This document shows, piece by piece, positions 48,265 through 61,500 of a stretch of 64,000 bases of DNA (position 1 is its first letter; each line of letters starts with the position of its first letter). The position numbers and the translations under genes were made by a program. The DNA is taken from contig VXCM01000290.1 in NCBI GenBank assembly GCA_014773175.1, positions 1-64,000 of the forward strand, given 5' to 3'. The notes beneath the pieces were generated by a model. It was not told where the DNA came from. It was given only the letters and a program-made list of their open reading frames with translations, and did no database searches. The stretch is from Lucifuga dentata (lineage: Eukaryota > Chordata > Actinopteri > Ophidiiformes > Bythitidae).

Positions 48265-51200
48265 GGATCCATACTTCAGATAGGAAGTCATGTATCTGAT
48301 TTCTCTTTGCTGAGGTGTTCTATGGGATGTTGTAGGAGCGTTTTGACAAAGTGGCCTCAGATGCCCTTGTGTGCCAGCGTGAATGCAGGATAGAAATTCC
48401 CCCGCTGTGGAGCTCAAAGTCCCATGTAGCCTTGCGAGCCGCTATCCATTTCTCCGCATAGGTCAACCTTATGAATAAGTCACATCCATAGATTTGAGTA
48501 TGGAAATAGATGAATGGAGGGTGACGGTGGCTTGCTGCCAACTGAAATAGGCTCCACAGTGCTTAACTGTGATGGATTTGTGGCACTAGCCTGGCATAAT
48601 AGCCCTGTAGTGGACCAGACCCCTGTTCAAAGAACAAGCTTATACATCATGAAACTTTAGACATCCAGCTAATACAGGGCCCCCGCGTGCTACAAAGGTA
48701 CCCATTTCCACATCCACAAAGTTGATGGATTAGGACGACCAGGTTATTTATGGAGCTAGCAAAGCATCGGGAGCTTGTTTATGCCCGGCCCACACATCTG
48801 TTTGCTGAAGGGGAAAGAGGCTGGACAGTGAAAACCTCTGAAACTGTGCTAACCCAGAGAGCGAGCTGACATGAAAGAAACCCAAATCAAGCAAAGAAAG
48901 CTGCGCTGAAGTTATGTAAAGGAAGTTGTTATGAAAGTAGTTTTCTTTGAGAGAGTGTGTGGGCTTAGATGTAAGCAGACACAAGTTCATTTCAGCTGGA
49001 AAAGCTAAAAGGGCGAGTCTTGTACTTGCTTTCTCTTTAAATAAAAACACCAATAATGTTTTATAAAACTGTATTCAAAAAGCGAATTGTGAGCTGGTAA
49101 TATTGTTGATCAATACAAGAGACTCTTATCATTCCAGGTAATGAGGCTTGAGGGTTTCAAAGTTTATGTTCCTCTGTGCTTTGGAGTCAGATATCACTGC
49201 CAATTAGCATTTCAAATGTATTAAATGTATCAAAAAAGTCCTGTATTAGTTTCCTAAAGCAAACCAGTAGTTTAAAGTTGAAATGGAGTCTGTCGCTGAA
49301 AGAATGTGTAATTTAACTAAGCATACAATATTTTAGAGGTGACACTGGAAATAACATGCTAATAATCAGTGTAATCCCACATATGTAAAACTTGATAATT
49401 AGATCAAGTTAAATGTTGATTTAAATGCAGCATATGATACGCATGTGATATACTGTAATATAATATGGCTTAGTTCCTGCAGGGTTCAGTTTGTGATCAT
49501 TGTACTGCTTCATAGATGTGTAAAACAGTCACCAGTGAAATATTGTTTAAGAAGGAACGTACAGCACTAAATCATCAACTGATCACGAGTTTGTACGGAT
49601 TACTTTCATGTGTGCCAAGAACGCTTTTCCTCAGGGCTGGCTTTACTCTTTAGTCTCCCAGGTGAAATTGTGCTTCAGGATTCATCAGATGAGAGGATTT
49701 ATTTCTCTGCTTAAAGCATCCAGTTGTGATCATGTGCGTTCTAAAGATTTATATTTTTCTAGCCAAAAGAAGTGCAACCTGACATGTTCTTATGCTGATG
49801 TCTCTCAACAGCTTCTAGTTTTGTTGGGTTTTGTGTTCTGCACAGGATTATTATGATTAGCTACTATTAGCATATTTTCGCACATGGTGTTTGGCAGCAT
49901 GGACAGACTTTGCCATTTCCCTCTATTTCTGTTTTTATCCTGGACTGAAATGGACTAAATAAGCTTTATTTATTGCAATATCCTTGTTATACTTGTATGA
50001 GACTTGTGATCCCACATTCACTAGGTGTATTTCTGTAATATTTGATCATACTTAGGATCATTTGTACGTCATTTGGAGCACATTATATTCTTCTGCATTA
50101 TTTGGAAGGTGGGATTGCCTCACTAAGCACTCTTAACAACCATAATGCTCAGATTATTTATTTATTTATTTGTCAAATTATCCAGGGCTCTAAATCAAGT
50201 CGCTCTTACAGCAGGAAACTTAACCTGAAGTATTTTTAGGAGCATATTCCTTTTCCCCGAGTTCTGCTTCTGATTCAAAGCGAGACCGCATTGCTAATTT
50301 CCATCGCACACATTTCGGTGGCATTATGTTTGAAGTGAGGAGGAAAATCTTCGGTTGGGTTTTAATCTCCTCACTTGGTAAACCTTTTGTTTTCTAATAA
50401 TTTCCACCCCGGAGAAGGTGGGTTGAATACTCTAATCTCATAAGCGGCTTAATTCAGATACTGTGACTTCATTACCTTCTCTGCTGTTTGTAAACCATTC
50501 TTCTGAAAACTGGATGTTGCTGAGGTTGACTGGAAAACGGGGTGTATATAAACTTGTGTGAAAGGCTTTGTTTCTCAGATATAGCCTTCCGCTTCTCCAG
50601 AGGCTTCAGGTATATTAAAAGTTTGACCGGGGCCCGTAATAAAAATCTTTGCTCCCAGTGTGCAATTAGACTGTGGCTGAAAGTATTGATTTGATCTTTT
50701 GTTTTGTCCATCCACCCACCTGTTACATCTCTCGCAAGGGAATCATCACCAACTACAAACAGAGGAAAGCAGCGATTGTGCACTGCAAAAAAATATCTAT
50801 ATCATAACACGCTGTGTCATCTAGTGCTGAGCCTTAAAATGTTTATGCTAGCAACAGTCTACATTTTATGGATCTCCTGGAAACACAAGTAAGACTTTTA
50901 TTAAATCCTTGTTTAAGCTTCATAGACTGAGTCCAGCGGTGTGTGAAAAGATGTATTAATGGATGTAGTCGACTATCGCTCCACACTTACCTACTTCATC
51001 CAGTTTCACATTAAAATTCAAACTATTTTTCGTGTTAAGTTCCTAAATGTTATTAAAAGACCTTCCTGCACAACTAATGAGCCTTCATTGTTCTCACTCT
51101 TTCATGATGACAGCAGGAGAAGGAGGAGGAGGAGGAGGAAAGTTTCTTTCTGTTTCTCTATGCTGAAGGACAACGATTCCAGTACGGGCGGCTCTTGAGC

Positions 51201-54200
51201 TCCACCGGGATCCCTCCTTCTTGGTTCGGTTTTCTTTCTAGCCGTCACATAGAGTTTTCCACTTCATGTGACAGGAATGTTCCTCAGAGCCCAGAGTGCC
51301 GCCGGGAATCGCCATTTGACAGTCTTTATAATCCCCCATGGAAGAATCATATAGGTGCTGGTACGTGGTTGCCTCCTCTGCTAGTTACTCCTCAGAGTTG
51401 TCCGCCACTGTTTGTCTCCTTCTACGCCTCTTTGCTTGGCCAGTCGTCTGCGAGGACGCATTTACGTCACACTGACATCGTCTGCATTGTTTCAGATTTT
51501 CAGTGGTACGTAACCTCACGTGACCCTCAAATGTGGCCTCAGGGGTCGGCTACTGCATCACATTTTCTGTGTGCCCACTGTTGCATCTGTGTTAAGCATA
51601 AACCAGCCCTCATCATTTCAGTGTGCTTTATTGGCGTTTAATATAATATGTTGGAATTTAATTATAGTAATTGGTATTTTTATTGGCCCCGTTTCCAGCA
51701 GGTTCTGCGACTATGATTGTGTTTTAATCAGAGCCAAATCAATACAGAATTTCAGGAGAAGATAAATAAATGTCATAATGTCAGTTTCCTAGTTATACCA
51801 ATTCAGATTTTTCCATTAGCTGCCGTACCGGAGGCCTTACACCATTTTAAATGATACGTTATGGATTTATAACTGAAATTAGTCATTTCTTTGTCATAAA
51901 AATGTGGAAACACTGGCCCAACCTTCCAAGCTTTATGTGATGAAACACGGATCTTTTACATGTAATATTTTGACTACTTGGTAAGGAGGCATTTGACACC
52001 GTATTGATGGAGGAATAAATGAATCTTATGAAGAAGTATTTCATCTCAGCACACCTTGACACTACACATTTATAGACGAAGGTTCTTCATCACAGAACCA
52101 AGCAGTTGGATTGACAAAACAGAAATAAATTGCTTTCAGACGTGGCCTTGTCATTGTGTCCACATGTGAAGGCTTTTATTAAGTATAACTTAATAAGATA
52201 TCCTTTTCTGAGGAGCATTGAATTTGGATTTGCAATGACTGATGATTCTTAGTGGCTCTGAGAAGTGCAACGATCTTTAACTTTCACTCACTGAGATGCG
52301 AATGTTTAGTTTCTCGAACTCCACCAACTCAACGCCTCTTTCTTTTTTTTTCCTCCCTTAATCTACCAAGAATTATATCAGCTAAAGAGTCTGCTGTGTA
52401 ACAAATTGCGCAATTCAATATAAAATATGAAAGTGGTACAAGTGTCTGCAAAAGCAAGCAAACAATCGTAAGGCCGTCTCAGAGCAGCTGTGCCTGATGA
52501 GGACAGATGTCTGCTTCAGGTTGTAAACGGCTTCTTTACTGTTTACAGCGTGAGCCTGCTGCCTCCTTCCCTGCCTGGCCATGCATTTTGATTAACTCCA
52601 AATGTGAATTCTGACTCCTGCCAGGATCGCTGTGACAACCGCAGCAGTGGCCTCATGAAAGAGCAAATTGACAGCACTCCACCAATCTCTCCCGCTTTAA
52701 TTTGTCGCAATGGCAAAGGTCGTCACTTAGACAAATATAGCCCACTACTTATGAGGCTTGTCTGTGGCTAATTCTCCCACACACACACTGATCCCACGGA
52801 GCTGGAGAAGCTCACTTAAACATGATCTAAGGAGATTCCAAGATGCATAATTGAACAGTTTGCACCCAGCTTGATAGCTGGAAATCTGCTTCATTAATCA
52901 AGTCCTACAGAGTTATGAAAGCTGGAGGAGAAGAGGTTTACGCTGGCAGAGAGCAAACATAATGGGAATGGCACTGGATGCTCCCTGGCCCACAAAATCC
53001 ATCCAGACCACAGTGGCAGTAACTAAAATATGGAATATGGTAAAGGTTATGGGAGTCATTTAAATGCTTTATTATTTCTACATGCTTAAGCTATGGAATC
53101 TAAATCACAAGCATGGGACATACTCTTTCAGCTTATATGTTTGATGATATATTAGGCTGTAGCCAGTCATTAATTGCTTTAGTGAGCGACATCCAAATAG
53201 ACATAGGAAGTCATTCTCCTCCTCCTACCGTATGCAATAAAATGCGTTTCCATCTCGCATCTAAAATTAAAAGCTAAATCACTATTGTAGAAAATCTGTG
53301 CTGGTGTCCAACTAAGCTAATTAAGATAAGTCATCTGGTGCATTGCCGTTTGTCTGCCAAGTGTGGGCTTTTATGAAAAAGAAAAAGTTGGAGGCACACA
53401 TGCTCCGAGGACTTTTAGTGCCACTCCTAGCATTTGGATCTCGTTCTTTCTTGGCTCTTGCAGACTGATATGAAGTCAGCAAAATGTTTGACCTGGCTGC
53501 TAAAGCCAGAGTCTATATTTTTCAGTTGGCTGCTTGTAGCTAGTCACCAGTTCAGGCAGGCTTTATTAAAAGTGAGGGTTTTCTCTTTTGCCAAGTGTTA
53601 ATAGAGGTCATGAATGAAACAAACAAGCATTAACGGGTTACATAAACAGGACAGAGCAGTGACAGTGTGAGAGGGAAATAAAATGGATGCATCGTCAGCT
53701 GAGAATTCCATTTATCTCAAAGGTCGGTTGATTCTTTCCGGATAAACAACCATGATTTAAAATATGCAAACCACAGTAATAATGTTTAAATTTTGAGTCA
53801 TTTTGGCATGTGATTATGATATTTACAGTGTTTGGATATGAATGCGATTATGTTTTCCTTGCAAGGTCTGACTGCTGTAGAAATATTTGCGGGTGCAAAG
53901 TTATGACCTCAGTAATGTGTTTTCTTGTCAGGTGTAGTTCTGAGGTTAATAAGACCCGTCTTCAGTCGCTGCGAGTCGACGCCTGTTACCATGGAAGCCA
54001 GCCTGCACCTGTGGAGAAACATTCCCCAAAATTCAACCATTAGGATGAGCCAATAATAGGTACACTTGCTGCAGTTTCTAAGTTTCTGCAAAAAATATGA
54101 ACTGGAATAACACGTTGTTATTTTGAAAGTCAGTATTTCAGTATTTTCAGACAAAAATCTACTTGTATACAGGTGGAAAATATGAAGTAAAGTATGAGGA

Positions 54201-54470
54201 TAAGTTTCCTCTTCTCATGATAGATGTTGATATGATCAGATGAGATGTTGGGATTGTTATACACCAGGTATGAGTTAAAGGATATACTGCTGGTTTCGCC
54301 TCCTTTGGCAGCCAATGACATCTTGCTGCAACTATGCTGATTCTTTTGGATCAGCTGTTGTCAGCTCAGGCTGCCCACTTCTGCCCACTGTGTCGGTGAC
54401 AGTGGGCAGAATGTAGCACCAAGTAATATTATTTTCATCTAAACAAGGCACGAAGAAATCACACCAACGC
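48265..54470. other. Long unique non-coding stretch, possible conserved elements
   Basis: Contains (TTTA)n near 50157-50171 and (GGA)n at 51114-51140. A 148-codon open frame at 51195-51641, the longest in the window, lies in a GC-richer block but has no ATG start (it begins at TTG) and no domain I recognise. 52490-52770 is repeat-free with even composition and could be a conserved element. No gene called. Confidence 0.4.
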
Positions 54471-55281
54471 CAGAGATGGAAAGTAACTGAGTACATTTGC
54501 CTAAGTACTGTGCTGTTTTTGAAGCTCTGGTGCTTTAAGTATTTACACGTATCACAGACAGTCTTCACATTGAGTATTTTTACAGTTGCTACTGAAGTAC
54601 TGCTAATACCGGTTTGCTTTTGCTTAAGTAGAATTTGAATTGAGGATTTTAAAGGACCATACTGACCATTTTGCATGTTTGAGCCTAATATATTCAATCT
54701 TCATACACAGAACGTTACTGACAATCATTTCCCAAAGCATACTAGTGGAACAGTGAGTTAAAAAATGTTTTCCTACCTTCGAGACCACCATTGGTTTCAT
54801 TTCATTCTGGTATGCTATTAAAATCAACTTGTTGATACTTGAAATGTTCTTGGGATAGGTAATCCATCATCACAGTCAAGACTTGTATTCAGGTTTTTTT
54901 TTATAAGTTACGTAATTTTAGCGTTTAAGCGCAATAAAAGGCACGTCGTGAACTGAAAATGGTTCCTTGTGGTGCATTCAAGTGCTGACAACAGGAAGCA
55001 TTTTCAAATCACTCCACACGTTTTATTGTGCTTAAATGCTAAAATTACATAAATTTAAAATTTGTATACGTAAACTATGTTAAAAAATAAATAAATAATA
55101 ATAATTACCACTCCAGTAGTATGATTTGGGAAATGATTGTCAGTAAAGTTACATGTATTGAAAATTTTATATATTAGGCTCAAACATGGAAAATGGCCAG
55201 TATGGTCCTTTAAGTTGTAATAGTGTATTTTTCCACTGTGGTAGTAGTAGTACATTTATTTTAGTACTTACTGCACCTCTG
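54471..55281. mobile_element. hAT-like 'agtac' element split by TTAA copy 7
   Basis: The left part (54471-54648) begins CAGAGATGG and has 'gagtacatttgcctaagtac' and 'tgcttaagtagaatt'. The right part (55214-55281) has 'gtacatttattttagtactt' and ends CACCTCTG, the inverted complement of the start. The flanks 54463-54470 (accaacgc) and 55282-55289 (acaaacac) match at 6 of 8 bases, fitting a decayed 8-bp hAT duplication. The insert at 54649-55213 is younger. Confidence 0.65.
54649..55213 (+). mobile_element. TTAA-flanked non-autonomous DNA transposon, copy 7 (full length, nested)
   Basis: Starts TTAAAGGACCATACTGACC and ends GGCCAGTATGGTCCTTTAA, so the outer 19 bases are almost perfect inverted repeats. 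The inner arm blocks 'catttcccaaagcatactag' and 'agtagtatgatttgggaaat' pair as well. It shares 'gtaattttagcgtttaagcgc' with an inverted partner near 55030 ('gcttaaatgctaaaattac'), an additional internal inverted repeat. It lies inside a hAT-like element. Confidence 0.85.
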
Positions 55282-57978
55282 ACAAACACAAATACTTAAT
55301 GTACCATCAATAACAGTCCTACCAGCACTGCTGTTTAGTAGTTACACTGTCATTTCACACAGCCAGATATGTGTCTGCCACTGTTGCATCAAGAAACACC
55401 CACTGTTCCCTTTTCTTTACATAAAAGCTGTTTTCCTGTGGGAACTTTTATCTTTCACCCTCCAGTTGAGATTTATAATTTGGATCACAGAACAGGAGCC
55501 GTCGAGGAGAGAAGCGAGAAATAGAAGAAGGAGTGTGGGTGTTTAAAGACAGATAATCCATTTCAAGACTTCCCCATAGGGAGCTTCTGTTGTGCTGTGC
55601 TGCTTATTTGTTTTCCAGAGAAGAAGTTGCTTTTGCACCTTTCGCCGTTTTCACCATAAGCCGGTAGTGAAAATGACACTAACATAGAAGGCTTTTGATT
55701 TGAGAGAGGATAGAGGATATAAATTCTGCAGGAGAACTGGGGGTTTCCTAAGTGAATGTCCCCGCGTTGAAATGGCCTCGCTGGCCCCTCAGAGGAGGCG
55801 ATCTATCATTTGGGTCACTCTCAATGACAGCTGTTCTCACTGCCTCCTATCAAGGAGAAAATGACCACTACATTTTAGAGGCTCCTTGTACTCCTGGCCA
55901 CATGCGAGTTGAATTGTGTCTTTGTTCACACCCGTGCCTTGATGCCTGGAAAACAGTGATAAAAGGACAAAATTGGAGATAATCCTCAATTACTTTATTA
56001 TGTTGTATGAAGAATGTAATTAATAGATTTAATTGCTGTGAATTTGTGAAATTGTGCGCCATGCCGAGGTTTTAGATTGGAACGATTTTTCTTTTCTGCT
56101 TAAAACCATCTTAATCTCAGTACCCACATTTCCCTAAAAGAATTAGCATTTTTGGATAACTCTGTAAAAAAAAAAAAAAAAAANAAAAAAAAAAAAAAAA
56201 ACAAACAAAAACCTCTCACATCTGCTTCAACACACATTAATCATGAGAAAAGATATTGAGGGATTTATATGCAGCACAGAGCATGCATGTATCAAATATC
56301 TGAGTCAGGGAAACTCTGTGGCATCTATGAATGCTCATGCTAGTTCCACGCTGCTGGAAGTAGCATATATTTGTAATTATCAAAAGGTAAATGGCAAAAA
56401 AAAAAAGTATAAGTTAGTTGTAGCATTTCGTATGTTTTTGAAAGCACACACTGTAGCTCTCCTGATTTGGTGTGCTGATGGTTTTATTTTACTTGGTGAA
56501 AAGTGAAGTACAGTAGACATTCAGAATATCAACTTATCGGCCCAAAATGATTATAGAATTGGAAGTATACATGGGTAAGTGTGTTGAAACTCTGTGATTG
56601 TTGCTTCTGTGTGAAACGGTGGCTTCCCCAGGGCTGAATTTGTATTGCTTTTATCTGTTTCCACTATCAAAGGAGAATGGTAAATGCAGAGACCTATATA
56701 GCGTTTTGACAGTCCAATTATAGGTAATCAATAATCATTTACATTTTGTCAATATAACAGTCAGCCCCTTAGAATATCAGTCCATGTATATAGTGCAACA
56801 TCATTATTTTATGACATACACCATATATAGGAAGTAGTAAACATTTCCACCCATTTATTTGCTGTGTGAGATTTTTCATTTTCGCCACTGAAGTCCTCTG
56901 AATATTTCCAAATTAGTCAACAGCCAAATGATTGCAGAGCTGTCACTTGATTTAGATTTGAAAATTGTCCCTCCACACCTGTCATTTCTGGTTCACTTGT
57001 TTTTTTTAAGGAATACAATCAACAGTTTCGCTATTCCATAATTTGTCAGGGAGAGTACAGGCCTGCTTTGACACAAATAGCTCCTCTGAATGTTCGCCTT
57101 GACCAAAAACCATCAATTTGAGAAACAAATACAGACATAAATGGCGTGTTGTTTTCATTATTTGAATGCTGCCCGCTGTTTATGTGTGCTTTTCTTCAAA
57201 TTGATAACACTCTGCTGTAGAATAGAGGGGAACTAATAACCGTAAAGGATATGATAGTGCAATCCTATGTAAAATAAACTTTGTAGAAAACACAATGTTG
57301 TGGGCAGATATTTTACCTGTAGCGCATTAAATGTACAATAGCCTTAGAATGTCCCAACAAATCTCAGGGGAAGAGTGACACTCCCGCCCACACGGCGCAT
57401 TTGCAGGACAACAAATCAAGTGGCACTCGCAAGGACAAGCTCAGAGAAAATGAAGGGGACAAATAAAGCCCCGCTCTCCCAACCCTGTCACAGTCCACCA
57501 ACAGAGGTTCTCCTCTTTATAAGTCTCCCTGAGATAAAGTTATTACTTTTGGAAGAGAAGTAAAAAACAGAAAAACAGAGCCCTCCAGCAGTTAAGGGTT
57601 GTTTGTGTCTGTGCATTTTTTTTCTTAAATTGCTGTTATTTTTTTTTTTTTTTTTAGCTAGCTAAATTTGGCCCTGAAGCAAGAGCACATGGTGAAGCGT
57701 GCTTGCAGACAGGAGGAAGATGGGGAGGAGTAAGATTAAAAAAAGAAAAAAAGTAGCATGAGGGTGATTGATTTGGGATTACAAAGTCAAGTCAATCAAG
57801 TTTAAAATTTTCTCAGGAGAAGCTAGGAGTTAGGCAAAGTAAAAATCTTTTGGTAATACAATACTTATTAGGTGTACTAGAAATCACATTGATATCAGTT
57901 AATTAGCTCCTTGGTGTTTTCAGTTCCCAGCTCATAACCAAAATCTTACCCTAACCTTTACCAAATAGTTTTAGTTAC
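55282..57978. other. Unique non-coding sequence, possible conserved block
   Basis: 55750-56070 has even composition followed by AT-rich homeodomain-like 'taattaatagatttaattg' (about 56018-56036). Poly-A with an N spans 56166-56201 and a T-run lies at about 57640-57656. No gene recognised. Confidence 0.4.
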
Positions 57979-58547
57979 TTAAAGGACCATACTACCCATT
58001 TTGCATGTTTGAGCCTAATATATTCAATTTTCATAAATGTTACGTTACTGACAATCATTTCCCGAAGGATAAAACCATATTTCAGCTTTCCTGATATTTT
58101 GCAAAATCTCTTAATCTTTCAAAATCAAATATTTAAGCAATACACCCACCTTAAAAATCAATGTTTCTCCTCCTAATAGTTATGCAGCCTTATGAAGTCA
58201 TGGTCCTTTAAATTTTTCAATAAACACAGGTCTTCTTTTGGGACTATATTCCCCGTTGGAGATATACATTCACTCTGCACTTTATTGAGCTTAAATGCTA
58301 AAATTGTGTAACTTCTAAAAAAAAAAAAAAACCTGAATGCACATCATGTTCACGATAATAGATTACCTATCCCAAGAAGGTTTAAAGTATCAACAAGTTG
58401 ATTTTAGTGTACCAGAATGAACTGAAACCAATGGAGGTCTGGAAATTTTTTTTAACTCACCATTCCAGTAATATGCTTTGGGAAATGATTGTTATAGTCG
58501 ATTGAAAATTATGTCAAACATGCAAAATGGGTGGTATGGTCCTTTAA
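57979..58547 (-). mobile_element. TTAA-flanked non-autonomous DNA transposon, copy 8 (full length)
   Basis: Starts TTAAAGGACCATACTACCC and ends GGGTGGTATGGTCCTTTAA. The order of internal blocks ('caaatattt..caccttaaaaa' first, 'accagaatgaactgaaac' last) is the reverse of copy 1. It is very similar to copy 7 at its ends. An A-run lies at about 58317-58331. No transposase encoded. Confidence 0.85.
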
Positions 58548-61500
58548 ACTTAAACCTGCATTTACCCAAAACTTTTATATGAAATTGAGTCAGATTGCTG
58601 TACATAATGTGGAAGGTTTGCTGCTGATGAGTCCTGCTCCACTGAGATTTTAGCCACATTCAGCTCTTTCTGTATATGTATGTATGACAATGACGTTTTA
58701 TGACAAAGACAGTTCATTTCACTATAATTGCCACAATCGGCGCCTGAATCTTTTGCACCATCAACTTTGGTGACTTTGACACATGAATTTGTGTTGATGA
58801 CCGATAGCAAACAGCTCATTATAGCTGACCTCTGAAGTGACAGTGAGCAAAAGGTGGAAGTTAAAGTTTTAGTTCAGGATGTTTGGAACAGTACTTATTT
58901 GGTAAAAATTGCAGTGACATGGTTCATAGTCATTCGTGATACATAATCAATTAGATGTGTAACTGTACTTAAATATGTATTTTAATGTTGGCAAACTGGT
59001 GAGCTTGCATGCTTCCTAGTGTTTTAGCTAAAGTTACCTAGCTTCAGGTACTGCATATGATTACTGTTTTCACAATTATAACAGCTTCATAAGGTGACAA
59101 TATGACAGGGCTGCAAGTCAAGCTAGCATATTTTGAAGTTCTTTTCCCACCTAGTGGCCAAATAGTTATTGCAGCTATAATAGTTTGTCAAAATTTTAAA
59201 CACTAAATGGGGCAGAGCAGTGTTCAATTCCACCTTTATTTGCCTAAATCAGCTTTCATTGTGCCCAGATATTGTCAATTGTATATCTTTGTGTACTTTG
59301 TCTAGTACACACAAACTGTCTTTTGAATTCAACGTAACTACCAATGCATCACATAGTCTTGTTTCATAAATCTGAAATTAGTGCTGTTAACTTGATGAAT
59401 GATATGAGTAATTTTTGACAAACTGTCACAATAGAGAAAAACAAGCATAAAGATTCAGCAGAGATTTGTGGACATTCAAAGTAACGGTTAGTTATTACCT
59501 CTTATTTACAGATGCGCACTACATCAAAGCTCACAGGCACGGTGATAATAACTGCAGACGGCAGCTAAGTCACACTGGCAGAACTCTAATGCAGGAAAAA
59601 CTGTTTAAAGTGAGATAAATATCCTCTTACGATATTCAGTATTTCTCCTGTGACACTTGCACCCTTGTTCAAACTGAAAAGTGGTTTCAAACTTTTCTCC
59701 ATCCTTTATCTTCCCCAGAGAGATTTACACTCAGACACTGAGAGAGCCTGTCCTGGCCCTGAGGCACATGCTACCTGGTAACTAATGAAAATGAAACATT
59801 TGTTCTTTAGGGCACCTCACAGGCACACAGCCGAGCTGCTGTTAGGCTCACAGTAAAGACTGCACGCCCTTTGATAGATTGGAAGGAGGGGGTGGGNGAT
59901 GGGGTAAGAGAGCTAACTTTAGTCCTTAATGGTTTGAAATATGCTTGCGCCACAGTTTTTTTTTTTTCCTGTGAGGCCAAATGATATCCCCTCTCTTGAT
60001 GATTTATCAAGCCCTTCAGAGCCTTCTCGTCGTGGATAAATTGGCTCCTGCCTTCTGTAATGCCCTTGATGGATAATCATCTCATTTTTCTTGATTATTC
60101 CATCTATTTGGCTGTTCCATAAAAATCAAAACGGGTATCACAAACAGAATGCATGAGCCACATATCCCTCATACATCTTTGATGACGCAAGAAGGCAATG
60201 CTTAGTGATTATGTCACTTTTCGAAGCCGACTTAATTGACAACCCAGTGGCTCTAGTACAATTTGAACTTTGACCTGACAAGATTTGCTGTTATCAAATT
60301 CAGCTGGTAGACTCACACTGACAGCTTCAAATGTGATTACTGCCACAATCCCATCTGTTATCAGCTACTCTGCAATCTTATGTCACCTGTATGGATTTTT
60401 AGTCGTTTTCTTCAAACTGCACCCATTTTCCAAAGCTATACGTTCCAATTCCATACTGTGTACTAAGCATATGCTATGTACCAATGTTAGCAGTGCAGTA
60501 TTTTAGTTGTAAGTATCCAAGAAATTTTGATTCTTCCAATTTCATTCCAGCTCCCAAAAAAATCCCATGCTTCACGAAGTTCCAGCATTTTTTAAGCTTT
60601 CATCAGACCTGTTAAATATCTGTGCAGATCGTTTAAAGTTTATTTTAGTTTCCAGTCTTGAGGTAAGATGACAATGCAGCACTATCCTTTTTTAATGGTT
60701 GTCTAATATGTTAATTGCCTTAATAAAACATAATTACCCTGCAAGTTGCTTGTCACTAGTAGACTGCCGTATCTCTGCAGCATATGACAGTTGTGCTCAC
60801 CTTGATTTTTTCAAAGGTCAATCTATCATTGACTTCTATGAAGCCGCTGAGGTGACATGACTGAATGAAAAACATTATTATTCTTTATTTGCAGGCGTCT
60901 GGGAAGAGAATAACAAAGCTAGTAATAGCATCTATATTAGAAAACTGATGAATGTGACATGAGTTTACTTCATTTGCAAAGCTATAATGCAATGTCTTTC
61001 AATTTAGAACACATTAATATCTTATTTCATGCTTTCCCTGTCTGTTCCAATGGGCTGCTTTGCCTTTCATATATTTGTGTTTTTGTCCCAGGCATATATT
61101 CTTATTCAAAGTAGGCAATTTTATTTTGACAGCTATTTGTATGTAAAGTGCAGGAGGGGGGGGCCCTTGTCATTGCTCCTGTTCTCTGTTATTTGCTGAA
61201 GCAGCTTTTTTTTTTTTTTTTNTTTTTTTTTTTTTTTCCTTCTGGAACAGTCCAAGACATCCTCTCAGTGGATTAGCCATTATTCCCCAGAATACGTTCT
61301 CAGCAAGGTAATGTTGAAAAAAGAGGAAGGGAAGGGAAAGCATTTTCTGACAGCTGACTCACTTTGCTCCTATTTTTGTATCTCACATTATTAAATTTAT
61401 AGTTTAAGTATGAATTGTACGCAGGGATTTGAAAAAAAAAAGTGGATTTGGTTTATCACACAAGCCCAATATGATGATAAAAACATACTTTCTCTTTCAC

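Noticed and set aside
58195..58212. An internal 'atggtcctttaa' in copy 8, looking like an extra element end
   Set aside because: Alignment by eye with copy 1 shows the same place reads 'atggtcgttaatttcc' there, so it is ordinary interior sequence that drifted toward the end motif.
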